Origin: Treponema sp.
Lineage (GTDB): Bacteria > Spirochaetota > Spirochaetia > Treponematales > Breznakiellaceae
DNA: 41,133 nt
Assembly: GCA_031256035.1 (NCBI GenBank)
Contig: JAIRRJ010000054.1
Coordinates: 1-41,133, forward strand
Reading direction: 5' to 3'
Shown here piece after piece: positions 8,755-16,878 of this stretch. A program made the position numbers and the translations under genes. The notes below the pieces were generated by a model. It saw only the letters and a program-made list of their open reading frames with translations, did not search any database and was not told where the DNA came from. Positions within the stretch are counted from its first letter, which is position 1. Each line of letters begins with the position of its first letter.

Positions 8755-9278
8755 ATCTCTCCGGCTTTTTTGATAATTAAATCCGCTATTTCCTGCGGAG
8801 ACATATTGTCAGTTTCGATAACCACATCCACAAAGCCGTAATCATCTGTGTCAATGCCGTAAATACGAAGATACCTGCCATGATCCTGCCTGTCCCGTTC
8901 TGCGGTAAAGGCGGCGACTTCGTCAAGGTTCCCGCCTTCCCTCTTTACAATCCGCTCCGCCCTGGTCGCGGGAGATGCGTTAAGATACACTTTCAAATCA
9001 GCCTCTTCCAGCATCCAGATCGCAAGCCTTGAGCCAAGCACGCAGCCGCCGCCTTCGCGGGCAAGCATCACTTGTCCTGTGTCCACTTCACGATCCCATG
9101 AATCGTCATTGGCGGCAAGGCTTAAGACCGTCTTCAAATCAAGTCCGCGATCCTGCGCCAGAGTACGGAATGTAAAATTGACGAAACGAAGCTTCAAGTT
9201 ATCCGCAACCATTTTGCTGATTGTTGTGTTTCCGCAGCCGCTTCTTCCTGAAATTGCAATTTTGATTTCTCTTTTCAT
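8751..9278 (-). CDS. Cytidylate kinase-like protein with altered P-loop
   Basis: A 175-residue P-loop protein of the cytidylate-kinase-like family, last gene of the 11-gene operon. The N-terminus reads AISGRSGCGNTTIS: the Walker A pattern GxxGxGKT is intact except that the phosphate-binding Lys is Asn17 (codon AAC checked). Other family features remain: VNFTFRTLA, the DTGQ segment, LKVYLNASPATRAERI and the RDRQDHGRYLRIYGID lid. With Lys missing it may be an odd-branch kinase or a non-catalytic nucleotide binder. The start is ATG 9278, preceded by GGGAGGGGG; an upstream in-frame TTG at 9290 would consume that site. It begins 29 bases after the yicC stop. A standard cmk may exist outside the window. 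Confidence 0.75.
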   Translation of the reverse strand: MKREIKIAISGRSGCGNTTISKMVADNLKLRFVNFTFRTLAQDRGLDLKTVLSLAANDDSWDREVDTGQVMLAREGGGCVLGSRLAIWMLEEADLKVYLNASPATRAERIVKREGGNLDEVAAFTAERDRQDHGRYLRIYGIDTDDYGFVDVVIETDNMSPQEIADLIIKKAGEI

Positions 9279-9307
9279 TCCCCCTCCCAAATAAGACAGA
9301 ACACCAG

Positions 9308-10174
9308 TTATTCGACATTTCTTAACTGTTCCCTGATATTTTCAAGAGCCTCCTTCATCTGCACCACTTCTCCGCTCATTTCAATTATAGCGCTTTTTGA
9401 ACCGATTGTGTTAATTTCGCGGTTAATCTCCTGACACAGAAAATCAAGTTTTTTCCCCGGCCTTGGATTCCTGCCTGTTTCCGCCCTGAACTCTTCAAGG
9501 TGCGAAGAGAGCCGCGAAATCTCCTCAGAAACGGTGTGTTTCACCAGCAAGGCGGCAGTTTCCGCAAGTATCCGGTTTTCATCAACTTGATCCCCCAAAA
9601 GTTCGGCAAAGCGCGTCTTTATATTTTCTTTGATGGCCTTTTCGACCGCCGGGGCAAAAGCCGCGACAGTTTTTACGGAAGACTCTATTTTTTCAAGGTT
9701 GGCAAAAATATCATTCGCCGTGTGCTTCCCTTCCCTTTCGCGTTCAAGAGTGAAGGCCTGAACGGCTTCATTAAGGAGCGGTTCGATTTCCTGCCAGTAG
9801 CGTTCATCATCACGGTTCTTTTCAACGTTAAGAACGCCCTCCATTTCGAGTAACACACTAAGGCTTGGTTTTTCACTGAGTCCAAGCTCTCTTGCAAGAT
9901 TATCAATCGCGCTAGAGTAGGCTTTTGCAGCATTTGTATTTACGCTGATGTTCACGGGCGCGTTATGCTCCCGTATACGGACAAACACTTCCACCTTTCC
10001 CCTGCCGCAGCAAGAACATATTTTATCGCGGATTTTTGTTTCCAGTGCGGACAGCCAGGGCGGAATGTTTACAAAAATATCAAGGAAACGGCTGTTATAA
10101 CCCTTTATTTCAACAGAGAGCGATAAATCCTGCCCCGCTTTTTCACGGTAAGAGTAACCTGTCATGCTAATCAT
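9308..10174 (-). CDS. yicC: YicC family endoribonuclease-like protein
   Basis: A 288-residue YicC protein, close to the 287 of E. coli YicC, which has been linked to RNA cleavage. The N-terminal YicC-like domain begins MISMTGYSYRE and includes VEIKGYNSRFLDIF. The C-terminal DUF1732 domain has KKLDFLCQEINREINTIGSK and ends with a helix rich in Glu. The open frame extends upstream to 10534, but that part lies inside murC. ATG 10174 gives family-typical length and has GGAG about 6 bases before it. The start overlaps the murC stop by 8 bases, so translation is coupled. Its position in a cell-wall and rRNA operon fits a conserved stress or RNA-turnover role, but no target is known here. Confidence 0.93.
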   Translation of the reverse strand: MISMTGYSYREKAGQDLSLSVEIKGYNSRFLDIFVNIPPWLSALETKIRDKICSCCGRGKVEVFVRIREHNAPVNISVNTNAAKAYSSAIDNLARELGLSEKPSLSVLLEMEGVLNVEKNRDDERYWQEIEPLLNEAVQAFTLEREREGKHTANDIFANLEKIESSVKTVAAFAPAVEKAIKENIKTRFAELLGDQVDENRILAETAALLVKHTVSEEISRLSSHLEEFRAETGRNPRPGKKLDFLCQEINREINTIGSKSAIIEMSGEVVQMKEALENIREQLRNVE

Positions 10175-11639
10175 GATTTTCTCCATCAGATGATACGGAC
10201 TTATAATGATCGAAAAGTTTTTTGCCAAGCGGCCAGTTGTTTCCTGCGCCGACAGTGATAAAAAGATCACCGGGTTTAAGGATTTTACATAACGGCTCAA
10301 AGGCATCTTCCGGCTCGTCAGTGTAAATGAGTGTTTCAGCGCCGCTGCTGGCTGCGCTGCGGTTAGCTGCAATTCGCTCAGAAAGGGTTTTGCCGGTAAC
10401 GCCGCCTGAATACTTTTCCCTTGCGGAAGCGTAAATCTTATGAAGGAAAAGAATATCGGCGTCGTTGAAGGCATGGGCAAATTCTTCCAGGAGGGCTGAT
10501 GTACGGGTATACGTGTGCGGCATAAAGCTGACAATCAGCCGCCGGGAAGGATAAAAACTTTTTATGCCTGCAAGAGATGTCTTTATAGCGGATGGATGAT
10601 GACCGTAGTCATCCATAAAAATGACCCCGCCGGCTTCGCCCAAAATTTCACTGCGGCGTTTTGAACCTTCAAAATCTACAAGAGCGCTCTTTAGTACAGC
10701 CGGATCGTATATACCGTATTCTTTTTTCGCCAATATAACCGTAAGCGCAAGAGCGGCGGCGGCATTGAGCGCCTGATGACGGCCAGGAATCCGTATTTTG
10801 AAAGCGCCGGGAATTCCCGCCAAAGTAAAAGCAGATTCTTTATTTTCTACATTAAAAGAAGTTATTATATAATCGCCGGACGCTGTAAAGCCATAGGGAA
10901 CTAATATCACTTTTGATTTTTCCTTTTCGATAATAGCGGCAACCTCGTTTGCGCCGGGATCATCGGCGCAGTAAATCAACTCTCCTCCATCGGGGAGCAG
11001 GCGGCAATAGTCAACAAATGCATCCCGTATCGATTCATAGTCGGGGAAGCAATCCTGATGATCGCTTTCCACTGCCGTAAGGATTATCCGCTTTGGATGA
11101 AAAGACAGGAAATGCCGCCGGTATTCGCAGGTTTCCGCGATGAAGTATTTATTGCCCAGATTGAGGGTTGATTTTTCGCCGAAATTCATGACTGCGCTGC
11201 CGGCAAGGATCTGGGCGGGAATACCCGCGGCGCGCATGAGCACGCCTGCCATTGCGGTTGTGGTGGTTTTGCCGTGAACGCCGCAAATGCCCGTAGAGTC
11301 AAAACCCGCCGACCAGCAGCCCAGAGCATCGGGGTATTTCATAACGGGTATGCTTCTGCGTGCGGCTTCCGCAAGTTCAGGATTTGTTTCGGCGCTGTAC
11401 GCGGCGGAATGTATAACAACGGAAACACCATCCTTGATATGCGCCGCGTCAAAGTTTTCATGGTAAGGAATTTTTAAGGTTTGCAGAATGGCGTCCGTAT
11501 AAAAAACCTCAGGAGTGTCGCTGCCAGAGACGCTCACCCCCGCCTGATGCATCAATTCAGCCAGAGCGCAGACGCCTGTCCCTTTGATGCCGACAAAGTA
11601 AACCGAAGCGCCGGGGCGGAACATTTCCACAGTACCCAT
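10167..11639 (-). CDS. murC: UDP-N-acetylmuramate--L-alanine ligase
   Basis: A 490-residue Mur ligase that adds the first amino acid, L-alanine, to UDP-MurNAc. Landmarks: YFVGIKGTGVCALAEL with the N-terminal dinucleotide-type fold (about 14-29), GVHGKTTTT P-loop (120-128), VESDHQDCF, GRHQALNAAAA, and the C-terminal DDYGHHPSAIK and FMPHTYTRT blocks. Length is normal. ATG 11639 directly precedes the homology; upstream are 38 bases to the RluA-type gene stop. It is co-transcribed with genes for rRNA modification and DNA uptake in the long leftward operon. All key residues I can identify are present. Confidence 0.97.
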   Translation of the reverse strand: MGTVEMFRPGASVYFVGIKGTGVCALAELMHQAGVSVSGSDTPEVFYTDAILQTLKIPYHENFDAAHIKDGVSVVIHSAAYSAETNPELAEAARRSIPVMKYPDALGCWSAGFDSTGICGVHGKTTTTAMAGVLMRAAGIPAQILAGSAVMNFGEKSTLNLGNKYFIAETCEYRRHFLSFHPKRIILTAVESDHQDCFPDYESIRDAFVDYCRLLPDGGELIYCADDPGANEVAAIIEKEKSKVILVPYGFTASGDYIITSFNVENKESAFTLAGIPGAFKIRIPGRHQALNAAAALALTVILAKKEYGIYDPAVLKSALVDFEGSKRRSEILGEAGGVIFMDDYGHHPSAIKTSLAGIKSFYPSRRLIVSFMPHTYTRTSALLEEFAHAFNDADILFLHKIYASAREKYSGGVTGKTLSERIAANRSAASSGAETLIYTDEPEDAFEPLCKILKPGDLFITVGAGNNWPLGKKLFDHYKSVSSDGENHD

Positions 11640-11677
11640 AATTTATTTTACCGCAAAGGCGCGCTTTTTCAAGAGAT

Positions 11678-12490
11678 TTATTCGACAAGAGGAGCGATAT
11701 TGTATTCCAGCCGCCGCCCGCTCGAAGGATCGGTAAAAAAAAGCGCCCTTGCCCGGAGTGCGAGAATGCGCCGGAGCGCGAGTGTATCTTGAAACGCAAG
11801 CGTGCCATCCTCCGCAGGGTAATTGTACAGAGGATCATTCAATATCGGAAAGCCAATCCAGCAAAGATGACAGCGTATCTGGTGGCGGAAACCGCGCCTT
11901 ATTCTCACGGTAAAAACATTGCCGTTAATAGCTCCATTATTAGCCGCGTGAGCGGCGCTGCTAATCGAAGCCAAACGAAGTTTGGCAATATCTATTATTT
12001 CTGTTCTGTAATATGTTCCCCTGTCTTTGGCGACTTCCTTGTGTTTTTTACCGTCATTGATAACAGGACGAACCTGTTTTCTGCCGAGTGCGAAGGGACG
12101 GAAAAAACTTTCAATTATCAGGGGCTTTTCCGGCGAAGCTTCACCAAGCGCCAAAGCAGGAGGAGGCGGAAAACCTGAGCTTGTGAATACGGCTCGGCTG
12201 CTTACAGCACGGCTGCACACAGCCGAGTATTCCTTGATAAATTCTCCGCCGGCCTGCAAAACCTTAAAAAAATCATAACTTTTTTTGTTATTCGCAAAAA
12301 GCGCAAGACCGTGCGTTTCATAATCCAGGCGGTGAACAAGATCAAAAGCTTTTGGATTATGTGCGGCATACCATTCAAAAAGGGTATCGCCTTTTTTTTC
12401 ACCCAGAGGGAGACAGTGCATACCCGGCGGTTTAAAAACAACGGCAAAATCGCCCGTTTCTTCCAGAATATAGGGGGCAGCGTTATCCAT
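11678..12490 (-). CDS. RluA family pseudouridine synthase
   Basis: A 270-residue pseudouridine synthase of the RluA family without an S4 domain. The catalytic motif is HRLDYETHG (Asp at about residue 56 from the chosen start). The FIKEYSAV segment, RRGFRHQIRCHL and FPILNDPLYN complete the family pattern. An insertion-like Ala/Pro-rich stretch lies about residues 100-125. I chose ATG 12490 because GAAGG stands 5 bases before it; ATG 12502 is in frame but lacks a site. The start overlaps the end of the RluD-type gene by 8 bases. Which uridine in rRNA or tRNA it modifies cannot be told from the sequence. Confidence 0.88.
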   Translation of the reverse strand: MDNAAPYILEETGDFAVVFKPPGMHCLPLGEKKGDTLFEWYAAHNPKAFDLVHRLDYETHGLALFANNKKSYDFFKVLQAGGEFIKEYSAVCSRAVSSRAVFTSSGFPPPPALALGEASPEKPLIIESFFRPFALGRKQVRPVINDGKKHKEVAKDRGTYYRTEIIDIAKLRLASISSAAHAANNGAINGNVFTVRIRRGFRHQIRCHLCWIGFPILNDPLYNYPAEDGTLAFQDTLALRRILALRARALFFTDPSSGRRLEYNIAPLVE

Positions 12491-13406
12491 GACTACCTTC
12501 ATTTAACTTACGGATAATTTTACGAAAGCGATCCGGCACCGGAGAGACAAAAAGACGTTCTTCGGTTTCACCGGGCAGGATAATCGCAAGACTCCTGGAA
12601 TGCAGCATAAGCCTTGAATCAGGGAACTTTTTATCGGCATAGCCGTAAACTGCATCCCCAAGGACCGGATGTCCAAGGTGCCTCAAATGCACTCTAAGCT
12701 GATGAGTGCGTCCGGTTTTTGGGCGCAGCATTACCAGCGTATGGTTTTGCCATGTTTTTATTACCTTAAAAAAAGTGAGCGCGTTTTTTCCGTGAGTTGA
12801 AACAGAAAACTTTTTCCGATCGCCGCCGTCCCTTGCGATGAAGGTTTCTATCCGGCCTTTCTTTTCACATAAAACTCCCTGAACTATCGCCATGTAGGTT
12901 TTCCTGACTTTGCGCATTTTGAACTGCTCGGACAGAAATACCAAAGCCTCGTCATCATAGGCGGCAATGATGATCCCCGATGTTTCTTTGTCAAGGCGGT
13001 GGACAATACCGGGGCGAATACCGGCATCATTTTTTTTGTTATTTTTTTCCAGTTTTCTGAAACAGATTGCATTGGCTAATGTATTCTGCCTGTTTCCGGC
13101 TCCGGGATGCACCACCATACCCTGCTCTTTGTTGATAACAACGCATCGTGTATTTTCATAGACAATATCAAGGGGAATGTCCTGCGGAATATTTTCCGCA
13201 GGAGGAGCGTCATTCCATAAAAGCTCAATGATGTCTCCGCATTTTACAGGACGGGATAGTTTAACATCTTTTCCATTGACTTTGGCGGTTAAGCTTCTTG
13301 CCCTGATTTGAGAGCGCGTCAGCAGTTTCAAACATTCTGACACATAACGATCAATGCGGAGATTGGGCGGCGGTTGTTCTTCAACTGTGCAGGAAAAAAA
13401 GGGCAT
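12483..13406 (-). CDS. RluD-type 23S rRNA pseudouridine synthase
   Basis: A 307-residue RluA/RluD-family enzyme with an N-terminal S4 RNA-binding domain (about 15-70, RIDRYVSECL, LTRSQIRARSLTAKVNG) followed by the synthase domain. The catalytic motif is HRLDKETSG at 136-144 with Asp139. RKTYMAIVQG, PKTGRTHQLRVHL and HPVLGDAVYG are all typical. The S4 plus catalytic order and length match RluD, which modifies helix 69 of 23S rRNA, but RluC-type specificity cannot be excluded. The start overlaps the upstream stop in TAATG, implying translational coupling. Two adjacent RluA-family genes suggest an old tandem duplication with divergence. Confidence 0.9.
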   Translation of the reverse strand: MPFFSCTVEEQPPPNLRIDRYVSECLKLLTRSQIRARSLTAKVNGKDVKLSRPVKCGDIIELLWNDAPPAENIPQDIPLDIVYENTRCVVINKEQGMVVHPGAGNRQNTLANAICFRKLEKNNKKNDAGIRPGIVHRLDKETSGIIIAAYDDEALVFLSEQFKMRKVRKTYMAIVQGVLCEKKGRIETFIARDGGDRKKFSVSTHGKNALTFFKVIKTWQNHTLVMLRPKTGRTHQLRVHLRHLGHPVLGDAVYGYADKKFPDSRLMLHSRSLAIILPGETEERLFVSPVPDRFRKIIRKLNEGSHG

Positions 13407-13903
13407 TATTCGGGATCGTCTGCGCTTTTGTCCGTCTCTTCCGGCTCCTGATACGGACTCCTGTTAATGATGATGGAGCCTGTTGGCCTGCTTTCAATGC
13501 GGCGGCGTTCTTTTTGTCTCTTTATTTTTACAATAATGAGATCCGTAAACGCAACCGCAGCCGACAGGCTTGCGGCAATAATCAACGTCCTTTCGAATTC
13601 TTCCGTGGTCATCTCAATTGCGCCTGCGGTTTTCAACGGCCAGGGCGCATAACGGCGTCCTTCCTCGGAGAAATTCATGCCGTTGGCGTTATTCCAGCGG
13701 TAGGTATCCATTGCGGTCATACTTAATAACATGGTAAAAGGAAACGAGCCGAATGCGATTATATCCCAACGGCGCATATCTTTCGCCCATTGAGGAAAAT
13801 CTGTCGTGTCAAAAGTGCTGGACTTAAGCGTATCATCGTTCTGGGCTGCTGCAGGAACCAGCAAAAAAAGAAAAAGCACTACCGTAAAACAAATCCTTCT
13901 CAT
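13406..13903 (-). CDS. Small secreted or membrane protein, unknown
   Basis: A 165-residue protein I do not recognise. The N-terminus is a clear signal peptide (RRICFTVVLFLFLLVP, likely cut after AAAQ near residue 21). Two later hydrophobic stretches, about 50-66 and 109-127 (LIIAASLSAAVAF), could be membrane helices. Between them lies a Trp/Tyr-containing segment (DTYRWNNANGMNF, YAPWPLKTAG). The C-terminus is basic then acidic (KIKRQKERRR, EPEETDKSADDPE), probably cytoplasmic or periplasmic tail. It overlaps yggS by 4 bases (ATGA) and the next gene by 1 base, so it is firmly inside the operon. Comparable small proteins occur in treponemal operons of this kind; no function is claimed. Confidence 0.7.
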   Translation of the reverse strand: MRRICFTVVLFLFLLVPAAAQNDDTLKSSTFDTTDFPQWAKDMRRWDIIAFGSFPFTMLLSMTAMDTYRWNNANGMNFSEEGRRYAPWPLKTAGAIEMTTEEFERTLIIAASLSAAVAFTDLIIVKIKRQKERRRIESRPTGSIIINRSPYQEPEETDKSADDPE

Positions 13904-14589
13904 AAGTCTCCAAAAATCAAACTGCCTATTCGCAGCATTGTTGAACCTTCTTCAACAGCAATTTCAAAATCATTTGACATTCCCATTGAAAGGCACGCCC
14001 AGTTTTCCACGGGAGGAAAACGCCTTTCCAACTCCTTCTGCGCTTTCACAAGAAGCCTGAATGAAGACCGTATCAAACCAGCATCGCTGGTGTACGGCGC
14101 CATCGTCATCAAACCTTGCGGCATCAGACAGGAACCAAGAATCATTTCCGCCGCCCGGAAAAGAGCGTCCAAACCGGCGAAACCGCTCTTTGATTCTTCT
14201 CCCGTATGAAGCTCAAGCAAAACAGCTAACGGTTTTTCCCTGTTGGCTGCGGACTTGACAAGTTCGCCGGCAAGGGCTTCCCTGTCCACGGACTGGATGC
14301 AGTCAAAAAAAAGCGCCGCAGGTTTTGCCTTGTTCCGCTGCAGGCTGCCAATCAGGTGAAGAGCAGCGCCGGAATGCTTCTCTTTGAAGACTGATAATTT
14401 TTCAATCCCTTCCTTTACTCTGCTTTCACCGAAACAACGGATGCCGGCGTTGAAGGCTTCCTCTATTACAGAAACCGGCTGGAACTTCGATACCCCCATG
14501 AGGGTAATTTCTTCCCGTCTTCTGCCGCTTGTATCGCATACTTTTTGTATCCTCTCTTCTATCCTTGCAATATTTTCGGCAATAGACAC
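13900..14589 (-). CDS. yggS: YggS family PLP homeostasis protein
   Basis: A 229-residue PLP-binding TIM-barrel protein of the YggS/PROSC family, which buffers pyridoxal phosphate and has no known enzymatic activity. The PLP lysine is Lys35 in MGVSKFQP, matching Lys36 of E. coli YggS. FGESRVKEG, LHLIGSLQRNKAK, the HTGEESKSGF block, GLMTMAPY and LSMGMSNDFEIAVEEGSTMLRIG are all present. The open frame begins at 14676 inside ksgA, but homology begins at the GTG at 14589, one base after the ksgA stop; ribosome binding there is weak, so coupling with ksgA is likely. Confidence 0.92.
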   Translation of the reverse strand: MSIAENIARIEERIQKVCDTSGRRREEITLMGVSKFQPVSVIEEAFNAGIRCFGESRVKEGIEKLSVFKEKHSGAALHLIGSLQRNKAKPAALFFDCIQSVDREALAGELVKSAANREKPLAVLLELHTGEESKSGFAGLDALFRAAEMILGSCLMPQGLMTMAPYTSDAGLIRSSFRLLVKAQKELERRFPPVENWACLSMGMSNDFEIAVEEGSTMLRIGSLIFGDL

Positions 14590-14590
14590 C

Positions 14591-15439
14591 TTACTTGTAT
14601 GTTCGCATGTTTTCAATGGACTTTGCAAGGGATAAAAAAACCTCAATGGGAAGTTTTTCCGCCCTCTCTCTGCCATCCAGGGCGTTCTCCTTCAGAATGT
14701 GAGCGCATAATTCTTCTGTCTTTTTTCCGAAGCGGGAGGCAATGAAGACTTGCAAATTATTTTTAATTGTTTTGCGCCTTGAGGCGAAAAGAGAGCGCAC
14801 AAGAGGATAAAAAACAGACGGATATGCGCCCACATTCCGGTTTTCAAGGAGAACCCCCATCGAATCCACATTTGGCTGCGGAAAAAAAGACGAGGGGCGG
14901 ATTACCATTAACGGCGTTACCTTGTATGCAGAAGCACACAATACTGAAAAAGAGGAATAATCCGGCGTACCAGCGGACGCGCCCATGCGAAGGGCAACCT
15001 CCTTTTGGACGGTCACCACCATGCGGGAAAAAAGGCGGCCTTTTTCGATTAAATCAGCAAGAAGCGCAGCCGCCACATTGTAAGGAAGATTTCCCAAAAA
15101 CAGGGGCGCTGGCTTTTCGCCGCTCCATGTTTTCATCACATCGCCTTCAACAAGGGTGAAATTCCTGTCTGCAAACAGGCGTTTGATAATGCGGATAAAA
15201 CCCGGATCGATTTCAAACGCCCGGACAGTCAAACCTTTTTCAAGGAGCATGGCTGTCATTGCGCCAAGACCCGGCCCGATTTCCCACACTTCATCCCCGC
15301 GCTCCGCTCCAAGCGCATCAACAAGCGCTTTTCTTACCTGTGGATTTATCAAAAAATTCTGACCGTATTTTTTTCTCATTCCAAGGCCTTCTTCGTCAAG
15401 AAAAGCCCGCAGGGCGGCGGCGGAATTATAATTGAGCAT
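14591..15439 (-). CDS. rsmA: 16S rRNA dimethyladenosine transferase KsgA/RsmA
   Basis: A 282-residue SAM-dependent methyltransferase that dimethylates two adjacent adenines near the 3' end of 16S rRNA. Motifs: KKYGQNFLINP (24-33), EIGPGLG SAM loop (53-59), FEIDPG acid, and NLPYN catalytic motif IV (117-121). The C-terminal rRNA-binding helical domain contains LVRSLFASRRKTIKNNL. Length is normal. The ATG at 15439 overlaps the ComEC stop in TGATG. This is one of the safest calls in the window. Confidence 0.96.
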   Translation of the reverse strand: MLNYNSAAALRAFLDEEGLGMRKKYGQNFLINPQVRKALVDALGAERGDEVWEIGPGLGAMTAMLLEKGLTVRAFEIDPGFIRIIKRLFADRNFTLVEGDVMKTWSGEKPAPLFLGNLPYNVAAALLADLIEKGRLFSRMVVTVQKEVALRMGASAGTPDYSSFSVLCASAYKVTPLMVIRPSSFFPQPNVDSMGVLLENRNVGAYPSVFYPLVRSLFASRRKTIKNNLQVFIASRFGKKTEELCAHILKENALDGRERAEKLPIEVFLSLAKSIENMRTYK

Positions 15440-16878
15440 CAGCTAAAAAGTTGTTGTTTCAAAATCGCCGCCCTCTGCCTGTGTTGCAGCCGGATAATTA
15501 ACAGCGAAATGACAAGGGAAAGCGCAATGATCGCGAAGGGCTTCCCGGAGATACCGGCAACCCTGCCAGCGATGGAAACGGTTTTTTCCATTAGCTGATA
15601 CAGAACAGATAACGGTACGTTGAGAATAAATGAAAATGAGGCAAAATCCAATACAAGCCAAAGCATCGATCCAATCATAAAGATAGTGGTAAGCGGAACA
15701 AGCAGCAGGCCTGCGGCAATTCCCACCGGCGCGATAATTCCGAAGGTGAAAGCGGTAATTCCCGCCGTTGCCAGAAAGGCTCCGCAGGACGCAGTAAACG
15801 GCTGCAGAATAAAATCAGGCGCTTTTCCTGAAAGCAATGAATACAAGGGCATCCCGATTATTAAGATACCGGCGAGAGCCGCATAGGAAAGAATAAAGGA
15901 AATGGAATTTCCCGATGCGGGAGAGATTATTATCTGCAATAAAAAGGACAACGCTAAAATCGAGAGCGGTTCTTTCGGGAATGCCCCCAGCACCGCGAGG
16001 ACTCCCAACAGGTACATCAAGGCGGCGCGGTTAAGGCTTGGCATGGGGCCGACAATAAAACAATAGAGGATGATTATTACCGCGCCTGCGATTGCCGAAA
16101 GCTTTAAGCCCAAAGGTTTTTTAAGAAGCAGGGCAATCAGGGAAGCCAGTACCGCAAGATGCATTCCCGACAGGGCAAGAATAAAAGAACAGCCCGCATT
16201 CCGGTAAAGGACTGAAAGATTAACATCAAGGTTATCACGTATCCCCACTAACAGGGCAAGAGCAAGACCGCCCCATTGGCTGCCGCTGAAACGTTCCGTT
16301 ATATTCAGCCTGATACCTGTGCGCATACGTTCCAGCGCGGATGCCGGCTTTACAATGTGCAAAGATTCCGCGCTGTAAGTCCATCCGGTTCCGCTTGCAC
16401 GTAACTTGCCCTCCGTGTAAACTGTCGTTCCCCGCCCGAATTCCTTAAGCCTTGCAGCGCTTTCTTCGGGAAAGAAAACAAGCAGCTCTCCTGTGGCTGT
16501 TGCCCGCAATCTGCCCGCACCCGCGCATTCTTTGAGGGATACCGCCGCCATTATTCTGCCGCCTGAGATAATTCTTGGATCTTCGAGTAACACACCGTTT
16601 ATGGCGGTTATTTTTTTTTCGTCAATGCCGAAATATATATTCACACGCCCCGCTTGTGATGCGCAAAAACCTAAGGAAAGCCCTGCGGCAAAAACGGCGC
16701 TGTACAATGCGGTAAGCTGCATTCTGCGTATCGCGGGATCAAGGGAAGAGAGAACACGGAAAAAACAGAGGACTACAAGGGCGATAGATAATAAATACTT
16801 TGCGCCGGGGACATAGAAACCTGCTGCCGCTCCCAAAGCTGCGCATAAAACGTAAGTTAGTCTAAGGGGTTTTACCAT
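15439..16878 (-). CDS. ComEC/Rec2 family membrane protein without nuclease domain
   Basis: A 479-residue polytopic membrane protein with the ComEC competence core. An N-terminal pair of membrane segments is followed by the DUF4131 OB-like region (about 85-190, with INGVLLEDPRI and YTEGKLRASG), then the competence domain with LSGMHLAVLASL, GPMPSLNRAALMYL and about ten helices. Full ComEC proteins (about 750 residues) end in a metallo-beta-lactamase domain that degrades the non-transported strand; here the protein stops after the last helix, with a basic tail. In competent bacteria ComEC carries DNA across the inner membrane. Whether this spirochaete takes up DNA is unknown. It overlaps the HEAT gene by 7 bases and ksgA by 1. 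Confidence 0.87.
   Translation of the reverse strand: MVKPLRLTYVLCAALGAAAGFYVPGAKYLLSIALVVLCFFRVLSSLDPAIRRMQLTALYSAVFAAGLSLGFCASQAGRVNIYFGIDEKKITAINGVLLEDPRIISGGRIMAAVSLKECAGAGRLRATATGELLVFFPEESAARLKEFGRGTTVYTEGKLRASGTGWTYSAESLHIVKPASALERMRTGIRLNITERFSGSQWGGLALALLVGIRDNLDVNLSVLYRNAGCSFILALSGMHLAVLASLIALLLKKPLGLKLSAIAGAVIIILYCFIVGPMPSLNRAALMYLLGVLAVLGAFPKEPLSILALSFLLQIIISPASGNSISFILSYAALAGILIIGMPLYSLLSGKAPDFILQPFTASCGAFLATAGITAFTFGIIAPVGIAAGLLLVPLTTIFMIGSMLWLVLDFASFSFILNVPLSVLYQLMEKTVSIAGRVAGISGKPFAIIALSLVISLLIIRLQHRQRAAILKQQLFS

Noticed and set aside
10175-10534. Upstream extension of the YicC frame
   Set aside because: It lies within murC, and family homology and length both start at 10174.
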